The notes under the pieces were generated by a model. It was given only the letters and a program-made list of their open reading frames with translations, had not been told where the DNA came from and made no database searches. Below are positions 27,120-36,125 of a stretch of DNA of 64,000 bases, piece by piece; position 1 is the first letter of the stretch, and each line of letters starts with the position of its first letter. The position numbers were made by a program, and so were the translations under genes. The stretch spans positions 62,001 through 126,000 of the forward strand of contig WGNJ01000017.1 of the NCBI GenBank assembly GCA_016124635.1. Reading direction: 5' to 3'. The stretch comes from Alphaproteobacteria bacterium (lineage in GTDB: Bacteria > Pseudomonadota > Alphaproteobacteria > Micropepsales > Micropepsaceae).

Positions 27120-27788
27120 ATGAATACGAAAGCCACCCTTCTTGCCGCCGCGGCAGCGATTTCCCTCGGCGCGAGCGCGAACGCCGCCTCAAATGGTTGG
27201 TATGCCGGTCTCGAGGGCGGCGGGGCTTGGCTCGACGATCTCGGAGGCCGAGAGACTTGCACGGCCTGTTTGCCGACGCGGTTCCATTTCGACATTTCGA
27301 CAGATGCTGGTTGGGCGATCCTGGGAACGGTCGGCTACGAATGGGATCAATGGCGTCTCGAAGGCGAGATTGGCTACCGCAGGAACGACATGAATCACAT
27401 TTCGTTTCGAACAATCGGTTCTTCGACTTCGCCGCTCGGCGATCTCGGGCAATTCACGTTGATGGCGAACATGCTTTATGACGTGCCGCTCGGCGACCGA
27501 TTCTCGCTGGCGCTTGGAGCCGGTGTCGGGTTCGATCGCATCAGCTTCGATTGGCCGATATTTGGTGCGAATGGTTGGAGTGACGACGAATGGAAATTCG
27601 CTTGGCAGGGAATCGCTGGCTTGAACTACTCGCTCGGGCCCAATTGCGATATCTTCGTCAATTATCGCTATCTCAGCGCGGACGGCCCTGATTTCAGGAA
27701 GACGACCGCGATCTTCTATGCACTCCACTTCGACGACATCAACACGCATACGGCTTCGGCCGGTTTGCGCTGGCACTTCGGCACCTAG
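27120..27788 (+). CDS. Outer-membrane beta-barrel protein (Omp25/RopB-like)
   Basis: 222 residues with a signal peptide (~1-22, cut after ANAAS) and an 8-stranded barrel: GWYAGLEGGGAW at the start, repeated aromatic-alternating strands, NCDIFVNYRYLSADG (~178) and the terminal strand TASAGLRWHFGT ending close to the usual aromatic residue. ATG after GGAGTAGCC. The same fold recurs twice inside the giant barrel protein at 30769-34083. Structural surface protein; 3' end overlaps the convergent amidohydrolase by 4 bp. Confidence 0.88.
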   Translation: MNTKATLLAAAAAISLGASANAASNGWYAGLEGGGAWLDDLGGRETCTACLPTRFHFDISTDAGWAILGTVGYEWDQWRLEGEIGYRRNDMNHISFRTIGSSTSPLGDLGQFTLMANMLYDVPLGDRFSLALGAGVGFDRISFDWPIFGANGWSDDEWKFAWQGIAGLNYSLGPNCDIFVNYRYLSADGPDFRKTTAIFYALHFDDINTHTASAGLRWHFGT

Positions 27789-29017
27789 GCAATTACGCCG
27801 CGAGCCATCACGAATTGCATCCGTTCGAGCGTGCGAACGTCGTCGAGCGGATTGCCGTCGACGGCGATGAGGTCCGCAGACTTGCCTGCCGTGATGGTCC
27901 CGACCTCGTCGGCGATGTCGAGGAGGTGTGATGCAGTGACCGTTGCCGCCTTGACCGCGGCCGCCGGCTTCATGCCGCATTCCACCATATAGGCAAACTC
28001 TCTCGCGTTCTGGCCGTGCGGGCCAACACCCATGTCGGTGCCGAACGCGATTTTGACCCCGGCCGCATGGCTGCGCGACAGCGCCTCTTTTATCTTCGTG
28101 CCCACCATGAGCGCCTTTTCCGCTTGCGCCGGCGTCATGTCGGCCGACGACCTCGCGAATTCAAGCGCCGTCATGCCGGCGATGACCGTGGGCACGTGAT
28201 AGGCCTTGCGGTCGAGGAAGAGACGGATCGACTCATCGTCAAGGAAGCTGCCGTGCTCGATCGAATCGACACCGTTGCGCAGCGCGGCGTTTATGCCGGC
28301 CGCGCCGTGAGCATGGGCGGCGACGCGCCGGCCGAGCCCATGCGCCGTTTCGATGATTGTGCGAATTTCATCGTCGGTAAACTGCTGATCGATGCCCGCC
28401 TTAATATTCGATAGTACACCACCGGTAGCGACGAACTTGATCGCGTCCGCGCCGAACGAGACTTGGCGCCGAACGGCGCGGCGGCAATCGTCAACGCCGT
28501 CGCACGTGCCCGAATGCGATTGGACGCATGCGCAGACGTCCTGGCGGTAACCGTAGGTTTGGCCATGGCCGCCAGTCGGCGAGATGATCGTGCCGACGCA
28601 AAGAATGCGCGGGCCGGGCACCTTGCCTTCCGCAATCGCGGAGCGAAGCGCGAACACGGTGTCCGGATGCCCGAGGGCGCCGACATCGCGCACGGTGGTG
28701 AAGCCTGCCTTGAGCGTGAGTTTTGCGTGATAGGCGCCGTTGAGCCCGATCTTGACGTCGGAATCTTCGACGACGCGCAAGCGATAGCCGGGGCCGAATT
28801 GACCCGTCAGGTGCACGTGACAATCGATGAGGCCTGGTAGGACGAACTTGTCCTTAAGATCGACGAGCTGAGCATCCGGCGGCGGGTCAATGAATCCGGA
28901 GGAAATGGCGGCGATCTTTCCGCCTTTGACGTGAACGCTGCAGCGTTCTTTCGGCGCCAGTTCAGGGTCGGCTAGCAGCTTGCCGGCGTGAATGACGACC
29001 GAGGCTTCAGTAGCCAT
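27785..29017 (-). CDS. Metal-dependent amidohydrolase (imidazolonepropionase/prolidase-like)
   Basis: 410-residue amidohydrolase-superfamily protein: beta-sandwich N-terminus, metal motif DCHVHLTG (~62), later His positions in AHAHGAAG (~225) and HGSFLD, and the catalytic Asp in FGTDMGVGPHGQN (~318). The C-terminal PLDDVRTLERMQFVMARG is typical. The start at 29017 follows GAGGAAA; an upstream extension is ignored. Family members cleave Xaa-Pro dipeptides or cyclic amides; the substrate is not identifiable here. Confidence 0.9.
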   Translation of the reverse strand: MATEASVVIHAGKLLADPELAPKERCSVHVKGGKIAAISSGFIDPPPDAQLVDLKDKFVLPGLIDCHVHLTGQFGPGYRLRVVEDSDVKIGLNGAYHAKLTLKAGFTTVRDVGALGHPDTVFALRSAIAEGKVPGPRILCVGTIISPTGGHGQTYGYRQDVCACVQSHSGTCDGVDDCRRAVRRQVSFGADAIKFVATGGVLSNIKAGIDQQFTDDEIRTIIETAHGLGRRVAAHAHGAAGINAALRNGVDSIEHGSFLDDESIRLFLDRKAYHVPTVIAGMTALEFARSSADMTPAQAEKALMVGTKIKEALSRSHAAGVKIAFGTDMGVGPHGQNAREFAYMVECGMKPAAAVKAATVTASHLLDIADEVGTITAGKSADLIAVDGNPLDDVRTLERMQFVMARGVIA

Positions 29018-29126
29018 CGTTTTTCCTCGAGTGAAACCATCGTTTGTGAGGGCGCATCCTATCGGCTGGCGCCTCGAAGGCAACGAGCACGATTGCCCGC
29101 GCTGCGCCCTGGACGCGGTGGATAGG

Positions 29127-29158
29127 ACAAACGGCGGCTCAAGCGGGCCGCCGTTTGT
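29127..29158 (-). terminator. Strong hairpin after the MBL-fold gene
   Basis: 12-bp perfect stem (ACAAACGGCGGC with its complement, 8-nt loop) 3 bp past the MBL-fold stop at 29162, placed to end that minus-strand transcript. The T-run lies on the plus-strand side, so it may be bidirectional. Confidence 0.65.
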
Positions 29159-29161
29159 TTT

Positions 29162-30271
29162 CTAATGCGCCAAGTTGCCGATCTTGATCTCCTGAGAACC
29201 GATCGGTAGCTCGACCAAGGTGCCATCGTGGGAGATCAACCAACCATTGGGGCGAACCTCAGGAACGCCTCGCGTCAACATGGCTTCAGCGACCATGTTC
29301 TGGATTGGCGGCGTGAAGTGGTAGAAGACCAGCAGCTTCACGTTCGCTTCGTTGGCGATCTTCGCTGCGTCGACCGGTGACGAATGGTAGCTCTGGATAT
29401 CGTGCAGGATGTGCGTCAGGCGCGTGTTGCCCGCCTCGTTCGCGATCGCTTGAAGTTTCCGCACCATTTCTTGGCCTTGGGCCTCGTGGAACAGGACGTC
29501 GGCATCCTTCGCCGCCTTGGCTAACGGCTCATGTGGTGCCGTGTCGCCCGAGATCACGACTGAACGGCCCTTGTAGTCGAAGCGATAGCCATACGCCGGT
29601 TCGACCGGTGCGTGGTTCACTTCGATGGCAGTGACCTTGAGCGTGCCGTCGTCATAGGCGACGGCCGTGCGGTCGCGTGCCGGTGTCGGCTCGCCTTGGA
29701 GGACGACCGGATGGGCGATCATTTTCCAGGTCTCCGGCGACATCAGCTCGGCACCGTGATGCGCAGTTCGGTATGTTTGGTCGAGCGCGTAGGCTTCCGA
29801 AAAACCGGCGACGACTCGTTCGACGCCGGGCGGGCCGTAGACGTCGAGCGGTGCTTTGCGGCCGAGCGCCCAGGAATTCATGTTGAACTCGCCGAGATCG
29901 CCGATGTGGTCGGAATGGAAATGAGTGAAGAACACACCGCCGATGTTCTGGATCGGAACGCCCCAAACGGCCAGATTGCCGTAGGACTGCGGTCCCGTGT
30001 CGACGATATAGATCTTGCCGCCGGCGATCACGCCGATGCAGGCCTTGGCGCGGTGAGGATCGGGCATCGGCGAGGACGAACCACAGACGAAAGCCCGTAG
30101 CGCGTCATCCTTCAAGATAGCCGAGCGGTCGCGCAGCATCAGTGCGCGTGCCATACGATCGAAGAGCGCATCTTGCACCGCAGGAACGCGCAGGACCACA
30201 TAGGCCCCGGCTCCGCCAAGGACGGCCACAATCACCAAAGCGATCAGGCCCCACTTCAACCAACGGTTCAT
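29162..30271 (-). CDS. MBL-fold metallo-hydrolase, membrane-anchored
   Basis: 369 residues. An N-terminal membrane anchor (~5-27) precedes a metallo-beta-lactamase domain with the zinc motif THFHSDHIGDL (~122) and SGDTAPHEPL (~240), similar to RNase Z/arylsulfatase-like and ribonuclease-type members. The anchor suggests the enzyme works in the periplasm. Start at 30271 after GGGAGGGAA. Substrate unknown; the neighbouring amidohydrolase on the same strand is separated by a terminator hairpin. Confidence 0.88.
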   Translation of the reverse strand: MNRWLKWGLIALVIVAVLGGAGAYVVLRVPAVQDALFDRMARALMLRDRSAILKDDALRAFVCGSSSPMPDPHRAKACIGVIAGGKIYIVDTGPQSYGNLAVWGVPIQNIGGVFFTHFHSDHIGDLGEFNMNSWALGRKAPLDVYGPPGVERVVAGFSEAYALDQTYRTAHHGAELMSPETWKMIAHPVVLQGEPTPARDRTAVAYDDGTLKVTAIEVNHAPVEPAYGYRFDYKGRSVVISGDTAPHEPLAKAAKDADVLFHEAQGQEMVRKLQAIANEAGNTRLTHILHDIQSYHSSPVDAAKIANEANVKLLVFYHFTPPIQNMVAEAMLTRGVPEVRPNGWLISHDGTLVELPIGSQEIKIGNLAH

Positions 30272-30392
30272 TGCGTTCCCTCCCGGCGATTCATCAGCTT
30301 TAGGTCGCATAGGACTGGGGCAGGCGGCAATCTGCCCGTCTCAGACCCATTGCCGCGCTTACGCGTTATGCAGCTGTTCCCAGGAGACCAAA

Positions 30393-30719
30393 ATGATGAA
30401 ATCGCTCTGTTTTATTGCCCTGGCGGTTGTGCTGGGCGGCTGCGCCTATTCACCAACACCGGGACCCTCGCTACCGGCGGTGCCAGGCGGCTACACAGTC
30501 AACGACAACGGCTACCAGGCCTATTACTCGACCAAGGCCTACCCGAATCCCGACTGCAAGAATGGCTTAACGTGGCGGTGCAGTGATCGCCTGGACTACG
30601 ACGCCGCGTTTTGTGCGGGATGGGAAACGAGCGGTCGCTGCGGCGACAGCGCGGTAACGCGTGAAGAGTCGAAAGAGATTTCACCGGCACCGCCTGCTGG
30701 TCGCGAGTGGCTGTGGTAA
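30393..30719 (+). CDS. Small lipoprotein, Cys-rich
   Basis: 108 residues with a lipoprotein signal (MMKSLCFIALAVVLGGC, lipidated Cys at residue 17), then a Tyr/Pro-rich stretch and four further cysteines (CKN, CSD, FCAG, RCGD) that could form two disulfides in the periplasm. GGAGACC precedes two tandem ATGs. I do not recognise the family. Followed at once by a strong terminator. Confidence 0.8.
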   Translation: MMKSLCFIALAVVLGGCAYSPTPGPSLPAVPGGYTVNDNGYQAYYSTKAYPNPDCKNGLTWRCSDRLDYDAAFCAGWETSGRCGDSAVTREESKEISPAPPAGREWLW

Positions 30720-30749
30720 GGGCCTGTGCATCGTTCGATGCACAGGCCC
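30720..30749. terminator. Perfect bidirectional terminator hairpin
   Basis: 14-bp perfect inverted repeat (GGGCCTGTGCATCG / complement, 2-nt centre) beginning one base after the lipoprotein stop and ending 20 bp before the convergent outer-membrane gene's stop, followed by TGTCTCTTT. It probably ends both transcripts. Confidence 0.8.
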
Positions 30750-30768
30750 TGTCTCTTTCAGGCGTTGC

Positions 30769-33700
30769 TCACTTCAGGCTTGGAGCGGCGGCGGACGCTT
30801 GTGTTGGAGCTGCGTCGACCGGAGCGCTTTCACCGAATTTAAACGACGCTTGCAGGAACGCGCCATAGCGGTCGGTCGAAAACTTCTCACCCTGGAACCA
30901 AGGTGTGAACGCGCCGCCTCCAAGCCCGACTTGGTCGTAGCCTTCGTGGGTCCACATCGTCCAATAGCGCCCACCGATACCGACGGAGAAGGCGTCGGTG
31001 AACATGTAGTCGAGCGAGCCCTCGAGTTGCACGCCTTCGCCCGTGCCCTTTTGATTGATGAAGGTTGTCGTCGTGCGCAGGAGGTGATTGTCGCGCCCGC
31101 CGCTCAGCTCCGACCAAGGCAGATATGCAATGTCGGTCTTGAGCTTGAGATTGTCGAAGAGACGTGTTTCGCCAGCAAAACCAACGCGCCAGGAATGCCA
31201 ATAGACATTCTGCGTCCCGACGATGAAGAGGTCGGGAAATACCGGATCGCAAAGTCCCACAGCTCCTGCGATCTGGATGCAGCCACGGCTGTCGATGCGT
31301 TCGGCTAAGAAGTTGTAACCGAAGAACAGCCCAAGCTTGTAGTCGGGACCGGTGAGAACGTCGTAACCGAGATCGGCGGTGGCATAGGAGATGCGGCCGC
31401 TATCCTCGTGGCTGATCGTGTTCGAGTAGCCAACGCCGATGTTCCAATCTTCGTCGTTCATCTTCCCCTGCGGCAGCGCACCGACGCCGACGTTGCCCTT
31501 CAGGAAGAAATTCCAAGGCGTGTCGAGGCGTTCAAACAGCTCGCCCGTGTATCCCACCATGTTGTCGTAGGTGAGGCGCGAGATCAGGCTGCCTGACGGG
31601 GGCGGTACGCCATGATCCCACTGGAACTTGCCGAGGCTCGCCCAAGCGCGCGTCCCGAACTCGAATGACCAGCCCGCGGGCGCCGCGTGGAACGGAATAC
31701 CCATGCCGTCCCAAGCCGCCAGCGGATCGGCGCCGATCTTATAGTTCAAGCCGACCTGCAGGAGTTGCATCTGCGTGTCGTAGCTCATCGCATGGCCATT
31801 GACGAAGCAGTTGCAATTATAATCGCCGGAGATTGGGCTGATCAGATCGTTCGACCCGAAGCCCATGTATTCGTATTCAAGTTTGACCGCGAGACCTTGT
31901 GTCAGCGCTTGTTCCGCGCCGAGGCCCAGGGTCCAACCAAGATCGAATTCCCGCGAATATACATTGGGTGAGCCGAGATTGTTCGTCGCAACGACGACGT
32001 CGTTCTGGATCCAGGCGAGACCACCTTTGCCGTAGAGCAGCGTGCGCCCGGAGGAGCCGAACAAGCGACCGATACGAGCGGTCACGGTTCCCATCGAGGT
32101 TGGGTCGCTTTCGCAATTCGCGGAGATGAAGGTGCCGGTGGAGGCCAGGCACGTGCGTGTGCCGTCTGACGAAGCGAAGCTTGCCTCGGCTTCGATGCCG
32201 AACACGAGCGTCGGCTCGGATGGTGATTGCCAATTGTAACCGGCTTGAATTCCCGCCAACGCGGAACTGATTGTTACGTCGTTGCCGAAGATCGGTGAGC
32301 CGGCTGAGTCGTCGATCGTCGAAAGGCCCCAGCCAGCACCCGTATGGAGGCCAACATAGAACCCGGCCCAGCGCCCGTCGTTGGTGGCGCCATTGTCAGC
32401 CCAGGCAAAGCTCTCGCCATCGTCCTTGGCGTCGTAGTGATACGCGGCTTGGAAGAATCCGCCCCAGCGATTGGTGTCATAACGGTCGCCGAGGAAGAAG
32501 ATCGATGGACCGCCAGGGCCGCCGGCATCCATGTCGCCGGCGCCGTCACGCGTCCACCACGCCCAGTAGCGTCCGCCAAGTCCAAGCGAGAAGCGGTTCG
32601 AGACTTTGTAGTCGAGCGAACCTTCGAGTTGCACGCCTTCGCCAGAACCCGCTTGATCGATGAAGAATGAAAACGTGCGCAGCAAATGGTTGTCGCGGCC
32701 GGTGAATTCGGCATACGGCAGGTAAGCGAGGTTCGCATTGAAGGTGAGGTCGTTCGATAGACGCATCGAACCGTTGAAGCCGAGGCGCAGGGCATCCCAG
32801 CGCACGTTTTCCGTTCCAACAATGATGTTGTCGGGGAAGGCTGGCGAACAGCCGAGGTTCGGATCGGCAATCTGGATACAGCCAAAGCTGTCCCAACGCT
32901 CCTCGAAGTAGCTGAAGCCGGCGAACGCTCCGATCTTGAACGATTCTCCGGTCAAGAAGTTGTAGCCGAGGTCAACGTTTGCATAGCTGAGATGACCATC
33001 GCGGTCGTGGCTGATGGTGTTCGAATACGCATCCGAGCCGCCGAAATTCCAGTCTTCGTCGTTGTCTTCGCCGTCGACCACCGCTCCGATCCCGATCGTC
33101 GCTTTTGCGAAAATGTTCCAGGGCGTTTCGATGTTTTCAAACAGCTCGGCGGAATGTGCGGTGAGGCCGCGATAGGTGAGACGCGAGATCAGCGTGTCGT
33201 TCACGACAGAATTAGGAGGAAGCAATCCGACATCCCACTGGAACTTGCCGGACGAAGCCCAGTAGCGCATGCCACTCTCGAAGCTCCAGCCCGCCGGCAC
33301 GCCGTGCATGCCGTCGTCGCCAAGCAACCCACCGCCCCAGCCGAGCGATGGATCTTCGCCAAGCTTGTAGTTGAGCCCAAGCTTCACGAGGCCGAACGTT
33401 TCGCGCACGCTCGTTGTCCTGCCCGACAGCGAGATCGGGATACCCGGAGCGACCGTGTCCGGTGTACGCATGCTGCCGTTGAAGTGCAGATAGTCGTATT
33501 CGGCTTTGAGCGACCAAGCTGGGGTTAGCGCTTGCTCAAGACCGATTCCAATTGTCCATCCGAAGTCGGTATCGCTCGAGGTCGTGGGCGGAAAGAAGTA
33601 AGGGGAGGATTCGTTGTTGGTGATCTTGATGTCGTTATGAACGAGCGCGCCGCCGGCTTTCAGATAGGTAAGCGTTCGCCCTTCTGCTCCCCAAGCATGA

Positions 33701-34083
33701 CCTACGCGCGCGGTGAGAGTCGCGAAGAAGTCCTGACTTGAGCGGCAGTTCGCAGAGATGACGTTCGTGAAGACCGCGTTGCACGTGGTGGTGCCGTCCG
33801 TATCCGCGAAGTCTAGGTCACCTTCGATGCCGACAACCCAAACCGGGTTGGCAAAGGACTGAAAATTGTAGCCGGCCTCCAAGCCGCCGAAGAAGCCGTT
33901 GGTGTTTATTTCGCCATCGGAAATGTTGCCGCCGTAGGGATCGACAACTTTGGTTGTTCCCCAATCGCCGCCTCCTTGGACGCCGACATAGAAACCTTCC
34001 CATTTGTATGGCTCGTCCGCCGAAGCCATCGATGCGGCCGCAAGCCAAAAGCCTGCGGCTGCCGCTGCGAGCAGCCTGCGCAT
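30769..34083 (-). CDS. Four-barrel outer-membrane protein: (8-strand barrel + omptin) x 2
   Basis: 1,104 residues. Signal peptide (~1-22), then two copies of a two-part unit: an Omp25-like barrel (~24-253 and ~575-815; each begins W-x-GFYVG) joined to an omptin-family domain (~254-570 and ~816-1104; each begins PAGWSFE-G-R-W-S-GKFQWD). Both omptin halves keep the catalytic Asp pair as DEDW (342-345, 877-880) and the Asp-His dyad as RDNH (D464/H466, D998/H1000). Omptins are outer-membrane proteases of about 300 residues; fusion and duplication are unusual. The ATG at 34083 follows GGGGAC; a GTG nine codons earlier is possible. Monocistronic between a terminator and a 229-bp gap. Confidence 0.88.
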   Translation of the reverse strand: MRRLLAAAAAGFWLAAASMASADEPYKWEGFYVGVQGGGDWGTTKVVDPYGGNISDGEINTNGFFGGLEAGYNFQSFANPVWVVGIEGDLDFADTDGTTTCNAVFTNVISANCRSSQDFFATLTARVGHAWGAEGRTLTYLKAGGALVHNDIKITNNESSPYFFPPTTSSDTDFGWTIGIGLEQALTPAWSLKAEYDYLHFNGSMRTPDTVAPGIPISLSGRTTSVRETFGLVKLGLNYKLGEDPSLGWGGGLLGDDGMHGVPAGWSFESGMRYWASSGKFQWDVGLLPPNSVVNDTLISRLTYRGLTAHSAELFENIETPWNIFAKATIGIGAVVDGEDNDEDWNFGGSDAYSNTISHDRDGHLSYANVDLGYNFLTGESFKIGAFAGFSYFEERWDSFGCIQIADPNLGCSPAFPDNIIVGTENVRWDALRLGFNGSMRLSNDLTFNANLAYLPYAEFTGRDNHLLRTFSFFIDQAGSGEGVQLEGSLDYKVSNRFSLGLGGRYWAWWTRDGAGDMDAGGPGGPSIFFLGDRYDTNRWGGFFQAAYHYDAKDDGESFAWADNGATNDGRWAGFYVGLHTGAGWGLSTIDDSAGSPIFGNDVTISSALAGIQAGYNWQSPSEPTLVFGIEAEASFASSDGTRTCLASTGTFISANCESDPTSMGTVTARIGRLFGSSGRTLLYGKGGLAWIQNDVVVATNNLGSPNVYSREFDLGWTLGLGAEQALTQGLAVKLEYEYMGFGSNDLISPISGDYNCNCFVNGHAMSYDTQMQLLQVGLNYKIGADPLAAWDGMGIPFHAAPAGWSFEFGTRAWASLGKFQWDHGVPPPSGSLISRLTYDNMVGYTGELFERLDTPWNFFLKGNVGVGALPQGKMNDEDWNIGVGYSNTISHEDSGRISYATADLGYDVLTGPDYKLGLFFGYNFLAERIDSRGCIQIAGAVGLCDPVFPDLFIVGTQNVYWHSWRVGFAGETRLFDNLKLKTDIAYLPWSELSGGRDNHLLRTTTTFINQKGTGEGVQLEGSLDYMFTDAFSVGIGGRYWTMWTHEGYDQVGLGGGAFTPWFQGEKFSTDRYGAFLQASFKFGESAPVDAAPTQASAAAPSLK

Positions 34084-34312
34084 GTCCCCAAGTCCCCCTA
34101 CCCGAGGCACACATTAGACAATCGGTGCTCTCCGCAAGAGTGGGCTGTGCGCAAAAGTTGTGGTTCGATGCATTCGTGCCACGCCGTCAAGTCAAGGCTG
34201 AAAGTTGCCGAACCACGCGCAAATGTTGTGGTCACGGGCCAGCGACAAGGATCGTTCCCGTACGAAAATCTCTGGCTCTAGTCTTGAATTGTTACCGCGG
34301 CGCCACGAGGGT

Positions 34313-35338
34313 TCAGGCTGCGGACGGGTGCAGAACTTGTCGCGAGAGGGCCGGGACCGAACGGCTGCCGGACTGCTCGCTCGTAGCGCCGCTACTCTTT
34401 TCCGGCGGCAGGATCACGGTGACAGTCGTGCCGGCGCCGAGCCTGCTTTCGATCGACAACTCACCCTGCATCAGCTTCATGAGCGCATTGCTGATGGCCA
34501 GGCCGAGGCCTACGCCGCTCGCCTTGCGCGACAGATTGCCTTCGACTTGAACAAACGGCTTTCCTACCGTCCGCAGCATTTCCGGGGCAATGCCAATGCC
34601 GGTGTCCTTGATGGCGATGCTAACCTTTTCTTGGGCGCGCGCGACCGTAACCTCGACAGCTCCGCCCTTGTCGGTGAATTTGATCGCGTTCCGAACGATA
34701 TTCTGCAGCACGCGCTTGAGGCTGCGCGGATCGCAATCCGCAAGCGCGGGCGGCCCCGCCATCAAGCGCATCTCCACGCCTTTGGCCGTGGCTTCACCCT
34801 CGAGTTCGCGCAAAATGCTTTGCACTTCTTCGCGTGCATTTACGGTTTCGCTCGGTAGCTTCACGGTGCCGCCCTCGAGCTTGGCCATGTCGAGCACGTC
34901 GTTGAGGGTCGTGAGGAGGTAGGCGCCGGACTCGCGAATGTGCTTCATATATTCCACGTATTGCGGCGCGCCTAGCGGTCCGAAGACTTCTTGTTCGATC
35001 ACCTGGGAGAAGCCGATGATGGCGTTGAGCGGCGTGCGCAATTCATGACTCATGGCGCCGAGAAAGGTCAGCTTGGCGCGGCCTTCCTCATCGGCGGTGA
35101 CTGCGCGCACTTCTGCGGCGCGGAGTTCGGTCTCAAGTGCGCGCCATTGGCGAAGCAAAAGATATCCAATGACAGCGAGGGTGTAGACCGCGGCCGCGGC
35201 AAAGGACGCCACCATCGTCTCCGCGCTGCGCTGGTGTGCTGCGAAGAGCGCGAAGATCGTAATGGCGAACGCCGAGATCGCCAGCCAGATGCCCAACAGA
35301 ACGTAGAGCGAATTTCTGCTTTGTGCCCCTTCGTCCAT
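34313..35338 (-). CDS. Sensor histidine kinase, two-TM (HisKA-HATPase)
   Basis: 341 residues: two membrane helices (~10-30 and ~43-65) with almost no periplasmic loop, a short linker, HisKA with H98 in SHELRTPLNAIIGFSQ, and HATPase with N-box IVRNAIKFTD (~215), DTGIGI (~245) and GLGLAISNALM (~280). The H-box and VFGPLGAPQYVEYMKHI insert resemble the PleC/DivJ branch. With no sensor loop it may sense membrane or cytosolic cues. Upstream ATG-less extension is ignored. No response regulator adjacent. Confidence 0.9.
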   Translation of the reverse strand: MDEGAQSRNSLYVLLGIWLAISAFAITIFALFAAHQRSAETMVASFAAAAVYTLAVIGYLLLRQWRALETELRAAEVRAVTADEEGRAKLTFLGAMSHELRTPLNAIIGFSQVIEQEVFGPLGAPQYVEYMKHIRESGAYLLTTLNDVLDMAKLEGGTVKLPSETVNAREEVQSILRELEGEATAKGVEMRLMAGPPALADCDPRSLKRVLQNIVRNAIKFTDKGGAVEVTVARAQEKVSIAIKDTGIGIAPEMLRTVGKPFVQVEGNLSRKASGVGLGLAISNALMKLMQGELSIESRLGAGTTVTVILPPEKSSGATSEQSGSRSVPALSRQVLHPSAA

Positions 35339-35503
35339 CGCCCGTTTGCCTTCAACGCTTTCCCTCGCGTTAAGACTGCAACGACAGGGCTTGAGAAACT
35401 GTGATGGGCGAGATGCTGCTTCCGCTCCTGCCATCAACGTCATTAAGCTTGGATTGACGGCGCGGCGGGGTGTGCCGCTTTGGTACGAAGGAAGGTCGAT
35501 CCG

Positions 35504-35917
35504 ATGGACATTCGCATTGAACAAGACGCGGATGAGAGAGTGCTCGGCGTTCTGTTCGAAGGGATGCGCGACTTCAACAAGCGCGCCGTTCCCGACCTTC
35601 AGTCTCGCAAGATCACAGTTGCGGTGCGAGATGAGTCCGGCGCCGTGCGCGGGGGCGCGATCGGGAGTCTCGCGGGCGACTCGATGTACGTCGAAGTTGT
35701 TTGGAACGACGACGAGGCGCGATCGACGGGTTTGGGTCGGCGGATAATGCTAATGTTGGAGGAGAAAGCCCGGAAGAGCGGCGCGTGCGAGGCGTGGCTC
35801 TATACAATGAGCTTTCAAGCCAAGCCGTTCTACGAGAAGCTTGGCTATACGCAGTTCGCCGAACTGCCTTGGCTCGGCGGCAAGCACAAGCGTCACTTCA
35901 TGCGAAAAAAGTTGTAG
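35504..35917 (+). CDS. GNAT family N-acetyltransferase
   Basis: 137-residue single GNAT domain. The acetyl-CoA pyrophosphate loop reads RSTGLGRRI (~75), followed by AWLYTMSFQAKPFYEKLGYTQF (~100-122), the usual beta6-alpha4 closing region. The ATG at 35504 follows GAAGGAAGG. It is divergent from the histidine kinase gene. The acetyl acceptor is unknown. Confidence 0.88.
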   Translation: MDIRIEQDADERVLGVLFEGMRDFNKRAVPDLQSRKITVAVRDESGAVRGGAIGSLAGDSMYVEVVWNDDEARSTGLGRRIMLMLEEKARKSGACEAWLYTMSFQAKPFYEKLGYTQFAELPWLGGKHKRHFMRKKL

Positions 35918-35921
35918 GGTT

Positions 35922-36017
35922 CTACTTGCGCCCGCGACCCTGCAGCAGCTGCAGTACGCCAACCAGAAGGGACAATACCGCAATGATTAGGGCGACCATT
36001 TTCATGGAAGTCTTCAT
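35922..36017 (-). CDS. Predicted 31-aa single-pass membrane microprotein
   Basis: A 31-codon reading frame encoding MKTSMKMVALIIAVLS then LLVGVLQLLQGRGRK: a short positive N-terminus, one continuous hydrophobic helix and a basic tail, i.e. a classic small membrane protein. GACAAGGA lies just before the ATG. It runs antisense to nothing (5 bp past the GNAT stop). No homologue is claimed. Confidence 0.5.
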   Translation of the reverse strand: MKTSMKMVALIIAVLSLLVGVLQLLQGRGRK

Positions 36018-36125
36018 TCCTTGTCCCCGCCTGGTCAAAGGTGATGCTTTGGCTTCTTCGCCATGTCGTTCGTCCAAAACGACGAAGCCAACCTATGATA
36101 AGGTTGCGACGCCCGAGCATGAGAA

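Noticed and set aside
30769..34083. Assembly duplication as the cause of the repeated barrel-omptin units
   Set aside because: The two units differ widely in sequence (insertions and many substitutions), so this is an old gene duplication, not an artefact.
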